Shown: positions 25,501 through 41,500 of the stretch, in pieces | Layout: each line of letters opens with the position of its first letter | How positions within the stretch are numbered: position 1 is the first letter of the stretch | Source: Eledone cirrhosa | Taxonomy: Eukaryota > Mollusca > Cephalopoda > Octopoda > Eledonidae | Assembly: GCA_964016885.1 (NCBI GenBank) | Contig: OZ024740.1 | Coordinates: 9,444,450 to 9,508,449, forward strand | DNA: 64,000 nucleotides | Direction: 5' to 3' | Position numbers and translations under genes: made by a program | Notes under the pieces: model-generated | What the model was told of the DNA's origin: nothing | The model's database searches: none | Seen by the model: only the letters and a program-made list of their open reading frames with translations

Positions 25501-28500
25501 TTTGTATGTCAGTTTCTATTGGTATATCAATTTCGATTGGTATGTCAGTTTCTATTGTTATATCAGTTTCGATTGGTATGTTAGATTCGATTAGTATATC
25601 AGTTTCTATTGGTATGTCAGTTTCTATTGGTATATCAATTTCGATTGGTATGTCAGTTTCTATGCGTATATCAGTTTCTATTGGTATGTCAGTTTTGATT
25701 GGTATGTCAGTTTCTATTGGTATATCAGTTTCGATTGGTATATCAGTTTCTATTGGTATATCAGTTTCGATTGGAATATCAGATTCTATTGGTATGTCAG
25801 TTTCTATTGGTATGTCAGTTTCTATTGGTATGTCAGTTTCAATTGGTATATCAGTTTCGATTCATATGTCAGTTTCGATCGTTATGTCAGTTTCTATTGG
25901 TATATCAGTTTTCATTGGTATATCATTTTCGATTGGTATGTCAGTTTCGATTAGTATATCAGTTTCGATTAGTATGTAACTTTCTACTGGTATGTCAGTT
26001 ACGATTAGTATATCAGTTTCGATTGGTATATCAGTTGCGATTGGTGTGTCAGTTTCGATTGGTATGTCAGTTTCTACTGGTATATGAGTTTCGATTGGTA
26101 TATCAGTTACCATTGGTATATCAGTTTCGATTGGTATGTAGGTTTCGATTCGTATGTCAGTTTCTATTGGTATGTTAGTTTCGATTAGTATATCAGTTTC
26201 TATAGGTATATCAGTTTCAATTGGTATGTCAGTTTCTATTGGAATATCAGTTTCTATTGGTATGTCAGTTTCTATTGGTATGTCAGTTTCAATTGGTATA
26301 TCAGTTTCGATTCGTATGTCAGTTTCGATTGTTATGTCATTTTCTTTTGGTATATCAGTATCGATTGGTATGTCAGTTTCGATTAGTATATCAATTTCTA
26401 TGTGTATGTCAGTTTGTATTGGTATATCAGTTTCGATTGGTATATCAGTTTCGACTGGTATGTCAATTTTGATTGGTATGTCAGTTTCAATTGGTATATT
26501 GGTTTCGATTGGTATGTCAGTTTCGATTGTTATGTCAGATTTGATTGTATATCAGTTTTGAATGGTATGTCAGTTTTGATTGGTATATCTGTTTCGATTG
26601 GTATGTCTCTTTCGATTGGTATGTCAGTTTCGATTGGTATATCAGTTTCGATTAGCATGTCAGTTTCTATTGGTATATCAGTTTCGATTGGTATGTCAGT
26701 TTCGATTAGTATATCAGTTTCTATTGGTATATCAGTTTCGATTGATATATCAGTTTTGATTAGTATGTCAGTTTCTATTGGTATGTCAGTTTCGATTAGT
26801 ATATGAGGTTTCTATTGATATGTCAGTTTCGATTGGTATGTCAGTTTCTATTGGTATGTCAGTTTCGATTAGTATATCAGTTTCTATTGGTATGTTAGTT
26901 TCTATTGGTATGTCAGTTTCAATTGGTATATCAGTTTCGATTCGTATGTCAGTTTCGATTGTTATGTCAGTTTCTATTGGTATATCAGTTTCGATTAGTA
27001 TGTCAGTTTCTATTGGTATATCGGTTTCCATTGGTATATCAGTTTCGATTGGTATGTCAGTTTCTATTGGTATATCAGTTTTGATTGGTATGTTAGTTTC
27101 TATAGGTATGTTAGTTTCGATTTGTATATCAGTTTCGATTCGTATGTTAGTCCTCGATTTGTATGTCAGTTTCTATTGGTATATCAATCTCGATTGGTAT
27201 GTCAGTTTCTATTGGTATGTCGGTTTCTATTGGTATATCAGTTTCTATTTCTATGTCAGTTTCTATTGGTATGTCAGTTTCTATTGGTATATCAGGTTCG
27301 ATTGGTATGTCAGTTTCGATTAGTATATCAGTTTCTATTGGTATGTCAGCTTCTATTGGTATATCAACTTTGATTGGTATGTCAGTTTCGATGGGTATAT
27401 CAGGTTCGATTTTTATGTCAGTTTCGATTGGTATGTCAGTTTCGATTAGTACTTCAGTTTCAATGTGTATATCAGTTTCTATTGGTATGTCAGTTTTGAT
27501 TGGTATGTCAGTTTCTATTGGTATATCAGTTTCGATTGGTATATCACTTTCTATTGATATATCAGTTTCGATTAGTATATCAGTTTCTATTTGTATGTCA
27601 GTTCCTATTGGTATATCAATTTCGATTGGTATGTCAGTTTCTATGGGTATATCATTTTTGATTGGTATGTTAGTTTCTATTGATATGTCAGTTTCGATTT
27701 GTATATCAGTTTCTATTGGTATGTCAGTTTCGATTGGTATGTTCGTCCTCGATTTGTATGTCAGTTTCTATTGTTATATCAGTTTCGATTGGTATGTTAG
27801 ATTCGATTAGTATATCAGTTTCTATTGGTATGTCAGTTTCTATTGGTATATCAATTTCGATTAGTATATCAGTTTCTATTGGTATGTCAGCTTCGATTGG
27901 TATGTCAGTTTCTATTGGTATACCAGTTTGGATTGGTATGTGAGTTTCTATTGGTATGTCAGTTTCGATTGGTATGTCAATTTCGATTGGTATGTCAGTT
28001 TCTATTGGTATATCAGTTTCCATTGGTATATCAGTTTCGATTGGTATGTCAGTTTCTATTGGTATATCAGTTTCTATCGGTATGTCAGTTTCTATTGGTA
28101 TGTCAGTTTCTATTGGTATATCAGTTTCGATTGGTATATCAGTTTCGATTGGTATGTCAGTTTCGATTGGTATGTCAGTTTCGATTGGTATATCAGTTTC
28201 GATTGTTATATCAGTTTCCATTGGTATGTTAGTCCTCGATTTCTATGTCAGTTTCTATTGGTATATCAGTTTCGATTGGTATGTCAGTTTCGATTCGTAT
28301 GTCAGTTTCTATTGGTATATCAGTTTCGATTGGTATATCAGTTTCGATTAGTATATCAGTTTCTATTGGTATGTCAGCTTCTATTGGTATAGCAATTTCG
28401 ATTGGTATGTTAGTTTCGATGGTTATATCAGTTTCGATTTTTATTTCAGTTTCGATTCGTATGTTAGTCCTCGATTTGTATGTCAGTTTCTATTGGTATA

Positions 28501-31500
28501 TCAATTTCGATTGGTATGTCAGTTTCTATTGGTATGTCGGTTTCTATTGGTATATCAGTTTCTATTTCTATGTCAGTTTCTATTGGTATGTCAGTTTTAT
28601 TGGTATGTCAATTTCGATTGGAATGTCACTTTCGATTGGTATATCAGTTTCGAATGCTATGTCAGTTTCGATTGATATGTCAGTTTCGATTGGTATATCA
28701 GTTTCCATTGGTATATCTGTTTCGATTGCTATGTCAGTTTCTATTGGTATATCAGTTTCCATTGGTATATCCATGTCGATTTGTATATCAGTTTCGATTT
28801 GTATGTCAGTTTTATTGGTATGTCAATTTCGATTGGTATTTCAGTTTCGGTTGGAATGTAAGTTTCGATTGGTATGTCAGTTTTTATTGGTATATCAGTT
28901 TCGATTGGTATATCAGTTTCTAATGGTATGTCAGTTTTGATTGGTATGTAAATTTCGATTGGTATGTCACTTTCGATTGGTATATCAGTTTCAAATGGTA
29001 TGTCTGTTTCGATTGGTATGTCAGTTTCGATTGGTATATCAGTTTCCATTGGTATATCAGTTTCGATTGCTATGTCAGTTTCTATTGGTATATCAGTTTC
29101 GAATGGTATCTCAATTTCTATTGGTATATCAGTTTTGATTGTTATATCAGTTACGATTTGTATGTCAGTTTCGATTGGTATATCAGTTTCGATTGGTTTA
29201 TCAGTTTCGATTCGTATGTCACTCTCAGTTGTTATGTCAATTTCGATTGGTTTATCAGATTCGATTAGTATGTCAATTTCTATCGGTATATCAGTTTCCA
29301 TTTGTATATCAGTTTCGATTGGTATGTCAGTTTCGATTGGTATATCAGTCTCGAATGGTATGTCAGTTTCGATTGGTATGTCTGTTTTGATTGGTATATC
29401 AGTTTCAAATGGTATGTCAGTCTCGATTAGTATGTCCGTTTCGATTGGCATATCAGTTTCGATTCCTGTGTCAGTTTCTATTGGTATATCAGTTTCCATT
29501 GGTATATCAGTTTCGATTTGTATATCAGTTTCAATATGTATGTCAGTTTCTATTGGTATGTCAGTTTCAATTCGTGTATCAGTTTCGATTGGTATGTCAG
29601 TTTTATTGGTATGTCAATTTCGATTGGTATATCAGTTTCGGCTGGAATGTCAGTTTCGATTGGTATGTCAGTTTCTATTGGTATATCAGTTTCGATTGGT
29701 ATATCAGTTTCTATTGGTATGTCAGTTTTGATTGGTATGTAAATTTCGATTGGTATCTCACTTTCGATTGGTGTGTCCGTTTCGATTGGTATATCAGTTT
29801 CTATTGGTATGTCAGTTTCGATTGGTATGTCAATTTCGATTGGTATGTCACTTTCGATTGGTATATCAGTTTCGAATGGTATGTCAGTTTTGATTGGTAT
29901 GTCAGTTTCCATTGGTATATCAATTTCCATTGGTATATCAGTTTCGATTGGTATATCAGTTTCTATTGGTATGTCAGTTTTGATTGGTATGTAAATTTCG
30001 ATTGGTATGTCACTTTCGATTGGTATATCAGATTCGAATGGTATGTCAGTTTCGATTGGTGTGTCAGTTTCGATTGGTATATCAGTTCCATTGGTATATC
30101 AGTTTCAATTGCTATGTCAGTGTCTATTGGTATATCAGTTTCTATTGGTATGTCAATTTCTATTGGTATATCAGTTTTGATTGGTATATCGGTTTCGATT
30201 CGTATGTCAGTTTCGATTGGTATGTCAGTTTCGATTGGTTTATCAGTTTCGATTGGTATGTCAGTCTCAATTGGTATGTCAATTTCGATTGGTTTATCAG
30301 ATTCGATTAGAATGTCAATTTCTATCGGTATATCAGTTTCCATTTGTATATCAGTTTCGATTGGTATGTCAGTTTCGATTGGTATATCAGTTTCGAATGG
30401 TATGTCAGTTTCGATTGGTATGTCTGTTTTGATTGGTATATCAGTTTCAAATGGTATGTCAGTCTCGATTAGTATGTCCGTTTCGATTGGCATATCAGTT
30501 TCGATTCGTATGTCAGTTGCGATTGTTATATCAGTTTCGATTATTATGTCTGTTTCGATTGGTATATCAGTTTCTATTGGTATGGTAGCTTCTATTGGTA
30601 TATCAATTTTGATTGGTATGTCAGTTTCGATGGGTATATCATTTTAGATTTTTATGTCAGTTTCGATTGTTATGTCAGTTTCGATTAGTATGTCAGTTTC
30701 AATGTGTATATCAGTTTCTATTGGTATGTCAGTTTTAATTGGTATGTCAGTTTCTATTGGTATATCAGTTTCGATTGGTATATCAGTTTCTATTGATATA
30801 TCAGTTTCGATTAGTATATCAGTTTCTATTTGTATGTCAGTTCCTATTGGTATATCAATTTCGATTTGTATGTCAGTTTCGATTGGTATATCAGTTTGTA
30901 TTGGTATGTCAGTTTCTATTGGTATGTCAGTTTCTATTGGTATATCAGTTACTATTGGTATGTCAGTTTCGATTGGTATGTCAGTTTCGATTGGTATGTC
31001 AGTTTCTATTAGTATATCAGTTTCGATTGGTATATCAGTTTCTATTGGTATGTCAGTTTTGATTGGTATGTAAATTTCGATTGGTATGTCACTTTCGATT
31101 GGTATATCAGTTTTGAATGGTATGTCAGTTTCGATTGGTGTGTCAGTTTCGATTGGTATATCAGTTCCATTGCTATATCAGTTTCGATTGCTATGTCAGT
31201 GTCTATTGGTATATTAGTTTCTACTGGTTTGTCAATTTCTATTGGTATATCAGTTTTGATTGGTATATCGGTTTCGATTCGTATGTCAGTTTCGATTGGT
31301 ATATCAGTTTCGATTGGTTTATCAGTTTCGATTGGTTTGTCAGTCTCAATTGGTATGTCAATTTCGATTGGTATATCAGTGTCGATTCGTATGTCAGTTT
31401 CGATCGTTATGTCAGTTTCTATTGGTATATCAGTTTTGATTGGTATATCAGTTTCGATTGGTATGTCAGTTTCGATTAGTATATCAGTTTCGATTAGTAT

Positions 31501-32522
31501 GTAACTTTCTATTGGTATGTCAGTTACGATTAGTATATCAGTTTCGATTGGTATATCAGTTTCGATTGGTGTGTCAGTTTCGATTGGTATGTCAGTTTCT
31601 ATTGGTATGTCAGCTTCTATTGGTATAGCAATTTCGATTGCTATGTTAGTTTCGATGGTTATATCAGTTTCGATTTTTATTTCAGTTTCGATTGGTATGT
31701 CAGTTTCTATGCGTATATCAGTTTCCATTGGTATGTCAGTTTTGATTGGTATGTCAGTTTCTATTGGTATATCAGTTTCGATTGGTATATCAGTTTCTAT
31801 TGGTATATCAGTTTCGATTGGTATATCACATTCTATTGGTATGTCAGTTTCTGTTGGTATGTCAGTTTCTATTGGTATGTCAGTTTCAATTGGTATATCA
31901 GTTTCGATTCGTATGTCAGTTTCGATCGTTATGTCAGTTTCTATTGGTATATCAGTTTTGATTGGTATATCAGTTTAGATTGGTATGTCAGTTTCGATTA
32001 GTATATCAGTTTCGATTAGTATGTAACTTTCTATTGGTATGTCAGTTACGATTAGTATATCAGTTTCGATTGGTATATCAGTTTCGATTGGTGTGTCAGT
32101 TTCGATTGGTATGTCAGTTTCTATTGGTATATGAGTTTCGATTGGTAGATCAGTTTCGATTGGTATATCAGTTTCGATTGGTATGTAGGTTTCGATTGGT
32201 ATGTCAGTTTCTATTGGTGTGTTAGTTTCGATTAGTATATCAGTTTCTATTGGTATATCAGTTTCAATTGGTATGTCAGTTTCTATTGGAATATCAGTTT
32301 CTATTGGTATGTCAGTTTCTATTGGTATGTCAGTTTCAATTGGTATATCAGTTTCGATTCGTATGTCAGTTTCGATTGTTATGTCATTTTCTTTTGGTAT
32401 ATCAGTATCGATTGGTATGTCAGTTTCGATTAGTATATCAATTTCTATGTGTATGTCAGATTCAATTGGTATATCGGTTTCGATTGGTATGTCAGTTTCG
32501 ATTGTTATGTCAGTTTTGATTG
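22516..32522. repeat. 10,007-bp tandem duplication, copy 1
   Basis: Bases 22516-32522 recur at a constant offset of 10,007 bp in 32523-42529. Every landmark variant I compared, and every open frame across the block, is identical between copies. The copies meet at TATATCAGTTTCGA (32523-32536), which also begins copy 1 and follows copy 2 (42530-42543), so the crossover lies in a 14-bp identity. The length is one base short of 556 units. Confidence 0.95.
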
Positions 32523-35500
32523 TATATCAGTTTCGATTAGTATATCAGTTTCTATTGGTATGTCAGCTTCTATTGGTATAGCAATTTCGATTGCTATGTT
32601 AGTTTCGATGGTTATATCAGTTTCGATTTTTATTTCAGTTTCGATTGGTATGTCAGTTTCTATGCGTATATCAGTTTCTATTGGTATGTCAGTTTTGATT
32701 GGTATGTCAGTTTCGATTAGTATATCAATTTCAATGTGTATGTCAGTTTGTATTGGTATATCAGTTTCGATTGGTATATCAGTTTCGACTGGTATGTCAA
32801 TTTTGATTGGTATGTCAGTTTCAATTGGTATATCGGTTTCGATTGGTATGTCAGTTTCGATTGTTATGTCAGTTTTGATTGTATATCAGTTTCGAATGGT
32901 ATCTCAGTTTTGATTGGTATATCTGTTTCGATTGATATGTCTGTTTCGATTGGTATGTCAGTTTCGATTGGTATGTCAGTTTCTATTGGTATATCAGTTT
33001 CCATTGGTGTATCAGTTTCGATTGGTATGTCAGTTTCTATTGGTATATCAGTTTCTATCGGTATGTCAGTTTCAATTGGTATGTCAGTTTCTATTGGTAT
33101 ATCAGTTTCGATTGGTATATCAGTTTCGATTGGTATGTCAGTTTCGATTGGTATGTCAGTTTCGATTGGTATGTCAGTTTCGATTGGTATGTCAGTTTCG
33201 ATTGGTATATCAGTTTCGGTTGTTATGTCAGTTTCTAATGGTACATAAGTTTCGAATGGTATGTTAGTTTCTATTGGTATGTCGGTTTCGATTGCATATC
33301 AGTTTCTATTGGTATGTCAGTTTCGATTGGTATGTTAGTCCTCGATTTGTATGTCAGTTTCTATTGGTATATCAGTTTCGATTGGTATATCAGTTTCGAT
33401 TACTATATCAGTTTCTATTGGTATGTCAACTTCTATTGGTATAGCAATTTCGATTGCTATGTTAGTTTCGATGGTTATATCAGTTTCGATTTTTATTTCA
33501 GTTTCGATTGGTATGTCAGTTTCTATGCGTATATCAGTTTCTATTGGTATGTCAGTTTTGATTGGTATGTCAGTTTCTATTGGTATATCAGTTTCGATTG
33601 GTATATCAGTTTCTATTGGTATATCAGTTTCGATTGGTATATCAGATTCTATTGGTATGTCAGTTTCTATTGGTATGTCAGTTTCTATTGGTATGTCAGT
33701 TTCAATTGGTATATCAGTTTCGATTCGTATGTCAGTTTCGATCGTTATGTCAGTTTCTATTGGTATATCAGTTTTGATTGGTATATCATTTTCGATTGGT
33801 ATGTCAGTTTCGATTAGTATATCAGTTTCGATTAGTATGTAACTTTCTATGGGTATGTCAGTTACGATTAGTATATCAGTTTCGATTAGTATGTAACTTT
33901 CTATTGGTATGTCAGTTACGATTAGTATATCAGTTTCGATTGGTATATCAGTTTCGATTGGTGTGTCAGTTTCGATTGGTATGTCAGTTTCTATTGGTAT
34001 ATGAGTTTCGATTGGTATGCAGGTTTCGATTGGTATGTTAGTTTCGATTAGTATATCAGTTTCTATAGGTATATCAGTTTCAATTGGTATGTCAGTTTCT
34101 ATTGGAATATCAGTTTCTATTGGTATGTCAGTTTCTATTGGTATGTCAGTTTCAATTGGTATATCAGTTTCGATTCGTATGTCAGTTTCGATTGTTATGT
34201 CATTTTCTTTTGGTATATCAGTATCGATTGGTATGTCAGTTTCGATTAGTATATCAATTTCTATGTGTATGTCAGTTTGTATTGGTATATCAGTTTCGAT
34301 TGGTATATCAGTTTCGACTGGTATGTCAATTTTGATTGGTATGTCAGTTTCAATTGGTATATCGGTTTCGATTGGTATGTCAGTTTCGATTGTTATGTCA
34401 GTTTTGATTGTATATCAGTTTCGAATGGTATGTCAGTTTTGATTGGTATATCTGTTTCGATTGGTATGTCTCTTTCGATTGGTATGTCAGTTTCGATTGG
34501 TATATCAGTTTCGATTAGCATGTCAGTTTCTATTGGTATATCAGTTTCGATTGGTATGTCAGTTTCGATTAGTATATCAGTTTCTATTGGTATATCAGTT
34601 TCGATTGATATTTCAGTTTTCATTAGTATGTCAGTTTCTATTGGTATGTCAGTTTCGATTAGTATATGAGGTTTCTATTGGTATGTCAGTTTCGATTGGT
34701 ATGTCAGTTTCTATTGGTATGTCAGTTTCGATTAGTATATCAGTTTCTATTGGTATGTTAGTTTCTATTGGTATGTCAGTTTCAATTGGTATATCAGTTT
34801 CGATTCGTATGTCAGTTTCGATTGTTATGTCAGTTTCTATTGGTATATCAGTTTCGATTGGTATGTCAGTTTCTATTGGTATATCAGTTTTGATTGGTAT
34901 GTTAGTTTCTATAGGTATGTCAGTTTCGATTTGTATATCAGTTTCGATTCGTATGTTAGTCCTCGATTTGTATGTCAGTTTCTATTGGTATATCAATCTC
35001 GATTGGTATGTCAGTTTCTATTGGTATGTCAGTTTCTATTGGTATATCAGGTTCGATTGGTATGTCAGTTTCGATTAGTATATCTGTTTCTATTGGTATG
35101 TCAGCTTCTATTGGTATATCAATTTTGATTGGTATGTCAGTTTCGATGGGTATATCAGTTTCGATTTTTATGTCAGTTTCGATTGGTATGTCAGTTTCGA
35201 TTAGTACTTCAGTTTCAATGTGTATATCAGTTTCTATTGGTATGTCAATTTTGATTGGTATGTCAGTTTCTATTGGTATATCAGTTTCGATTGGTATATC
35301 ACTTTCTATTGATATATCAGTTTCGATTAGTATATCAGTTTCTATTTGTATGTCAGTCCCTATTGGTATATCAATTTCGATTGGTATGTCAGTTTCTATG
35401 GGTATATCATTTTTGATTGGTATGTTAGTCTCTATTGATATGTCAGTTTCGATTTGTATATCAGTTTCTATTGGTATGTCAGTTTCGATTAGTATGTTCG

Positions 35501-38500
35501 TCCTCGATTTGTATGTCAGTTTCTATTGGTATATCAATTTCGATTGGTATGTCAGTTTCTATTGTTATATCAGTTTCGATTGGTATGTTAGATTCGATTA
35601 GTATATCAGTTTCTATTGGTATGTCAGTTTCTATTGGTATATCAATTTCGATTGGTATGTCAGTTTCTATGCGTATATCAGTTTCTATTGGTATGTCAGT
35701 TTTGATTGGTATGTCAGTTTCTATTGGTATATCAGTTTCGATTGGTATATCAGTTTCTATTGGTATATCAGTTTCGATTGGAATATCAGATTCTATTGGT
35801 ATGTCAGTTTCTATTGGTATGTCAGTTTCTATTGGTATGTCAGTTTCAATTGGTATATCAGTTTCGATTCATATGTCAGTTTCGATCGTTATGTCAGTTT
35901 CTATTGGTATATCAGTTTTCATTGGTATATCATTTTCGATTGGTATGTCAGTTTCGATTAGTATATCAGTTTCGATTAGTATGTAACTTTCTACTGGTAT
36001 GTCAGTTACGATTAGTATATCAGTTTCGATTGGTATATCAGTTGCGATTGGTGTGTCAGTTTCGATTGGTATGTCAGTTTCTACTGGTATATGAGTTTCG
36101 ATTGGTATATCAGTTACCATTGGTATATCAGTTTCGATTGGTATGTAGGTTTCGATTCGTATGTCAGTTTCTATTGGTATGTTAGTTTCGATTAGTATAT
36201 CAGTTTCTATAGGTATATCAGTTTCAATTGGTATGTCAGTTTCTATTGGAATATCAGTTTCTATTGGTATGTCAGTTTCTATTGGTATGTCAGTTTCAAT
36301 TGGTATATCAGTTTCGATTCGTATGTCAGTTTCGATTGTTATGTCATTTTCTTTTGGTATATCAGTATCGATTGGTATGTCAGTTTCGATTAGTATATCA
36401 ATTTCTATGTGTATGTCAGTTTGTATTGGTATATCAGTTTCGATTGGTATATCAGTTTCGACTGGTATGTCAATTTTGATTGGTATGTCAGTTTCAATTG
36501 GTATATTGGTTTCGATTGGTATGTCAGTTTCGATTGTTATGTCAGATTTGATTGTATATCAGTTTTGAATGGTATGTCAGTTTTGATTGGTATATCTGTT
36601 TCGATTGGTATGTCTCTTTCGATTGGTATGTCAGTTTCGATTGGTATATCAGTTTCGATTAGCATGTCAGTTTCTATTGGTATATCAGTTTCGATTGGTA
36701 TGTCAGTTTCGATTAGTATATCAGTTTCTATTGGTATATCAGTTTCGATTGATATATCAGTTTTGATTAGTATGTCAGTTTCTATTGGTATGTCAGTTTC
36801 GATTAGTATATGAGGTTTCTATTGATATGTCAGTTTCGATTGGTATGTCAGTTTCTATTGGTATGTCAGTTTCGATTAGTATATCAGTTTCTATTGGTAT
36901 GTTAGTTTCTATTGGTATGTCAGTTTCAATTGGTATATCAGTTTCGATTCGTATGTCAGTTTCGATTGTTATGTCAGTTTCTATTGGTATATCAGTTTCG
37001 ATTAGTATGTCAGTTTCTATTGGTATATCGGTTTCCATTGGTATATCAGTTTCGATTGGTATGTCAGTTTCTATTGGTATATCAGTTTTGATTGGTATGT
37101 TAGTTTCTATAGGTATGTTAGTTTCGATTTGTATATCAGTTTCGATTCGTATGTTAGTCCTCGATTTGTATGTCAGTTTCTATTGGTATATCAATCTCGA
37201 TTGGTATGTCAGTTTCTATTGGTATGTCGGTTTCTATTGGTATATCAGTTTCTATTTCTATGTCAGTTTCTATTGGTATGTCAGTTTCTATTGGTATATC
37301 AGGTTCGATTGGTATGTCAGTTTCGATTAGTATATCAGTTTCTATTGGTATGTCAGCTTCTATTGGTATATCAACTTTGATTGGTATGTCAGTTTCGATG
37401 GGTATATCAGGTTCGATTTTTATGTCAGTTTCGATTGGTATGTCAGTTTCGATTAGTACTTCAGTTTCAATGTGTATATCAGTTTCTATTGGTATGTCAG
37501 TTTTGATTGGTATGTCAGTTTCTATTGGTATATCAGTTTCGATTGGTATATCACTTTCTATTGATATATCAGTTTCGATTAGTATATCAGTTTCTATTTG
37601 TATGTCAGTTCCTATTGGTATATCAATTTCGATTGGTATGTCAGTTTCTATGGGTATATCATTTTTGATTGGTATGTTAGTTTCTATTGATATGTCAGTT
37701 TCGATTTGTATATCAGTTTCTATTGGTATGTCAGTTTCGATTGGTATGTTCGTCCTCGATTTGTATGTCAGTTTCTATTGTTATATCAGTTTCGATTGGT
37801 ATGTTAGATTCGATTAGTATATCAGTTTCTATTGGTATGTCAGTTTCTATTGGTATATCAATTTCGATTAGTATATCAGTTTCTATTGGTATGTCAGCTT
37901 CGATTGGTATGTCAGTTTCTATTGGTATACCAGTTTGGATTGGTATGTGAGTTTCTATTGGTATGTCAGTTTCGATTGGTATGTCAATTTCGATTGGTAT
38001 GTCAGTTTCTATTGGTATATCAGTTTCCATTGGTATATCAGTTTCGATTGGTATGTCAGTTTCTATTGGTATATCAGTTTCTATCGGTATGTCAGTTTCT
38101 ATTGGTATGTCAGTTTCTATTGGTATATCAGTTTCGATTGGTATATCAGTTTCGATTGGTATGTCAGTTTCGATTGGTATGTCAGTTTCGATTGGTATAT
38201 CAGTTTCGATTGTTATATCAGTTTCCATTGGTATGTTAGTCCTCGATTTCTATGTCAGTTTCTATTGGTATATCAGTTTCGATTGGTATGTCAGTTTCGA
38301 TTCGTATGTCAGTTTCTATTGGTATATCAGTTTCGATTGGTATATCAGTTTCGATTAGTATATCAGTTTCTATTGGTATGTCAGCTTCTATTGGTATAGC
38401 AATTTCGATTGGTATGTTAGTTTCGATGGTTATATCAGTTTCGATTTTTATTTCAGTTTCGATTCGTATGTTAGTCCTCGATTTGTATGTCAGTTTCTAT

Positions 38501-41500
38501 TGGTATATCAATTTCGATTGGTATGTCAGTTTCTATTGGTATGTCGGTTTCTATTGGTATATCAGTTTCTATTTCTATGTCAGTTTCTATTGGTATGTCA
38601 GTTTTATTGGTATGTCAATTTCGATTGGAATGTCACTTTCGATTGGTATATCAGTTTCGAATGCTATGTCAGTTTCGATTGATATGTCAGTTTCGATTGG
38701 TATATCAGTTTCCATTGGTATATCTGTTTCGATTGCTATGTCAGTTTCTATTGGTATATCAGTTTCCATTGGTATATCCATGTCGATTTGTATATCAGTT
38801 TCGATTTGTATGTCAGTTTTATTGGTATGTCAATTTCGATTGGTATTTCAGTTTCGGTTGGAATGTAAGTTTCGATTGGTATGTCAGTTTTTATTGGTAT
38901 ATCAGTTTCGATTGGTATATCAGTTTCTAATGGTATGTCAGTTTTGATTGGTATGTAAATTTCGATTGGTATGTCACTTTCGATTGGTATATCAGTTTCA
39001 AATGGTATGTCTGTTTCGATTGGTATGTCAGTTTCGATTGGTATATCAGTTTCCATTGGTATATCAGTTTCGATTGCTATGTCAGTTTCTATTGGTATAT
39101 CAGTTTCGAATGGTATCTCAATTTCTATTGGTATATCAGTTTTGATTGTTATATCAGTTACGATTTGTATGTCAGTTTCGATTGGTATATCAGTTTCGAT
39201 TGGTTTATCAGTTTCGATTCGTATGTCACTCTCAGTTGTTATGTCAATTTCGATTGGTTTATCAGATTCGATTAGTATGTCAATTTCTATCGGTATATCA
39301 GTTTCCATTTGTATATCAGTTTCGATTGGTATGTCAGTTTCGATTGGTATATCAGTCTCGAATGGTATGTCAGTTTCGATTGGTATGTCTGTTTTGATTG
39401 GTATATCAGTTTCAAATGGTATGTCAGTCTCGATTAGTATGTCCGTTTCGATTGGCATATCAGTTTCGATTCCTGTGTCAGTTTCTATTGGTATATCAGT
39501 TTCCATTGGTATATCAGTTTCGATTTGTATATCAGTTTCAATATGTATGTCAGTTTCTATTGGTATGTCAGTTTCAATTCGTGTATCAGTTTCGATTGGT
39601 ATGTCAGTTTTATTGGTATGTCAATTTCGATTGGTATATCAGTTTCGGCTGGAATGTCAGTTTCGATTGGTATGTCAGTTTCTATTGGTATATCAGTTTC
39701 GATTGGTATATCAGTTTCTATTGGTATGTCAGTTTTGATTGGTATGTAAATTTCGATTGGTATCTCACTTTCGATTGGTGTGTCCGTTTCGATTGGTATA
39801 TCAGTTTCTATTGGTATGTCAGTTTCGATTGGTATGTCAATTTCGATTGGTATGTCACTTTCGATTGGTATATCAGTTTCGAATGGTATGTCAGTTTTGA
39901 TTGGTATGTCAGTTTCCATTGGTATATCAATTTCCATTGGTATATCAGTTTCGATTGGTATATCAGTTTCTATTGGTATGTCAGTTTTGATTGGTATGTA
40001 AATTTCGATTGGTATGTCACTTTCGATTGGTATATCAGATTCGAATGGTATGTCAGTTTCGATTGGTGTGTCAGTTTCGATTGGTATATCAGTTCCATTG
40101 GTATATCAGTTTCAATTGCTATGTCAGTGTCTATTGGTATATCAGTTTCTATTGGTATGTCAATTTCTATTGGTATATCAGTTTTGATTGGTATATCGGT
40201 TTCGATTCGTATGTCAGTTTCGATTGGTATGTCAGTTTCGATTGGTTTATCAGTTTCGATTGGTATGTCAGTCTCAATTGGTATGTCAATTTCGATTGGT
40301 TTATCAGATTCGATTAGAATGTCAATTTCTATCGGTATATCAGTTTCCATTTGTATATCAGTTTCGATTGGTATGTCAGTTTCGATTGGTATATCAGTTT
40401 CGAATGGTATGTCAGTTTCGATTGGTATGTCTGTTTTGATTGGTATATCAGTTTCAAATGGTATGTCAGTCTCGATTAGTATGTCCGTTTCGATTGGCAT
40501 ATCAGTTTCGATTCGTATGTCAGTTGCGATTGTTATATCAGTTTCGATTATTATGTCTGTTTCGATTGGTATATCAGTTTCTATTGGTATGGTAGCTTCT
40601 ATTGGTATATCAATTTTGATTGGTATGTCAGTTTCGATGGGTATATCATTTTAGATTTTTATGTCAGTTTCGATTGTTATGTCAGTTTCGATTAGTATGT
40701 CAGTTTCAATGTGTATATCAGTTTCTATTGGTATGTCAGTTTTAATTGGTATGTCAGTTTCTATTGGTATATCAGTTTCGATTGGTATATCAGTTTCTAT
40801 TGATATATCAGTTTCGATTAGTATATCAGTTTCTATTTGTATGTCAGTTCCTATTGGTATATCAATTTCGATTTGTATGTCAGTTTCGATTGGTATATCA
40901 GTTTGTATTGGTATGTCAGTTTCTATTGGTATGTCAGTTTCTATTGGTATATCAGTTACTATTGGTATGTCAGTTTCGATTGGTATGTCAGTTTCGATTG
41001 GTATGTCAGTTTCTATTAGTATATCAGTTTCGATTGGTATATCAGTTTCTATTGGTATGTCAGTTTTGATTGGTATGTAAATTTCGATTGGTATGTCACT
41101 TTCGATTGGTATATCAGTTTTGAATGGTATGTCAGTTTCGATTGGTGTGTCAGTTTCGATTGGTATATCAGTTCCATTGCTATATCAGTTTCGATTGCTA
41201 TGTCAGTGTCTATTGGTATATTAGTTTCTACTGGTTTGTCAATTTCTATTGGTATATCAGTTTTGATTGGTATATCGGTTTCGATTCGTATGTCAGTTTC
41301 GATTGGTATATCAGTTTCGATTGGTTTATCAGTTTCGATTGGTTTGTCAGTCTCAATTGGTATGTCAATTTCGATTGGTATATCAGTGTCGATTCGTATG
41401 TCAGTTTCGATCGTTATGTCAGTTTCTATTGGTATATCAGTTTTGATTGGTATATCAGTTTCGATTGGTATGTCAGTTTCGATTAGTATATCAGTTTCGA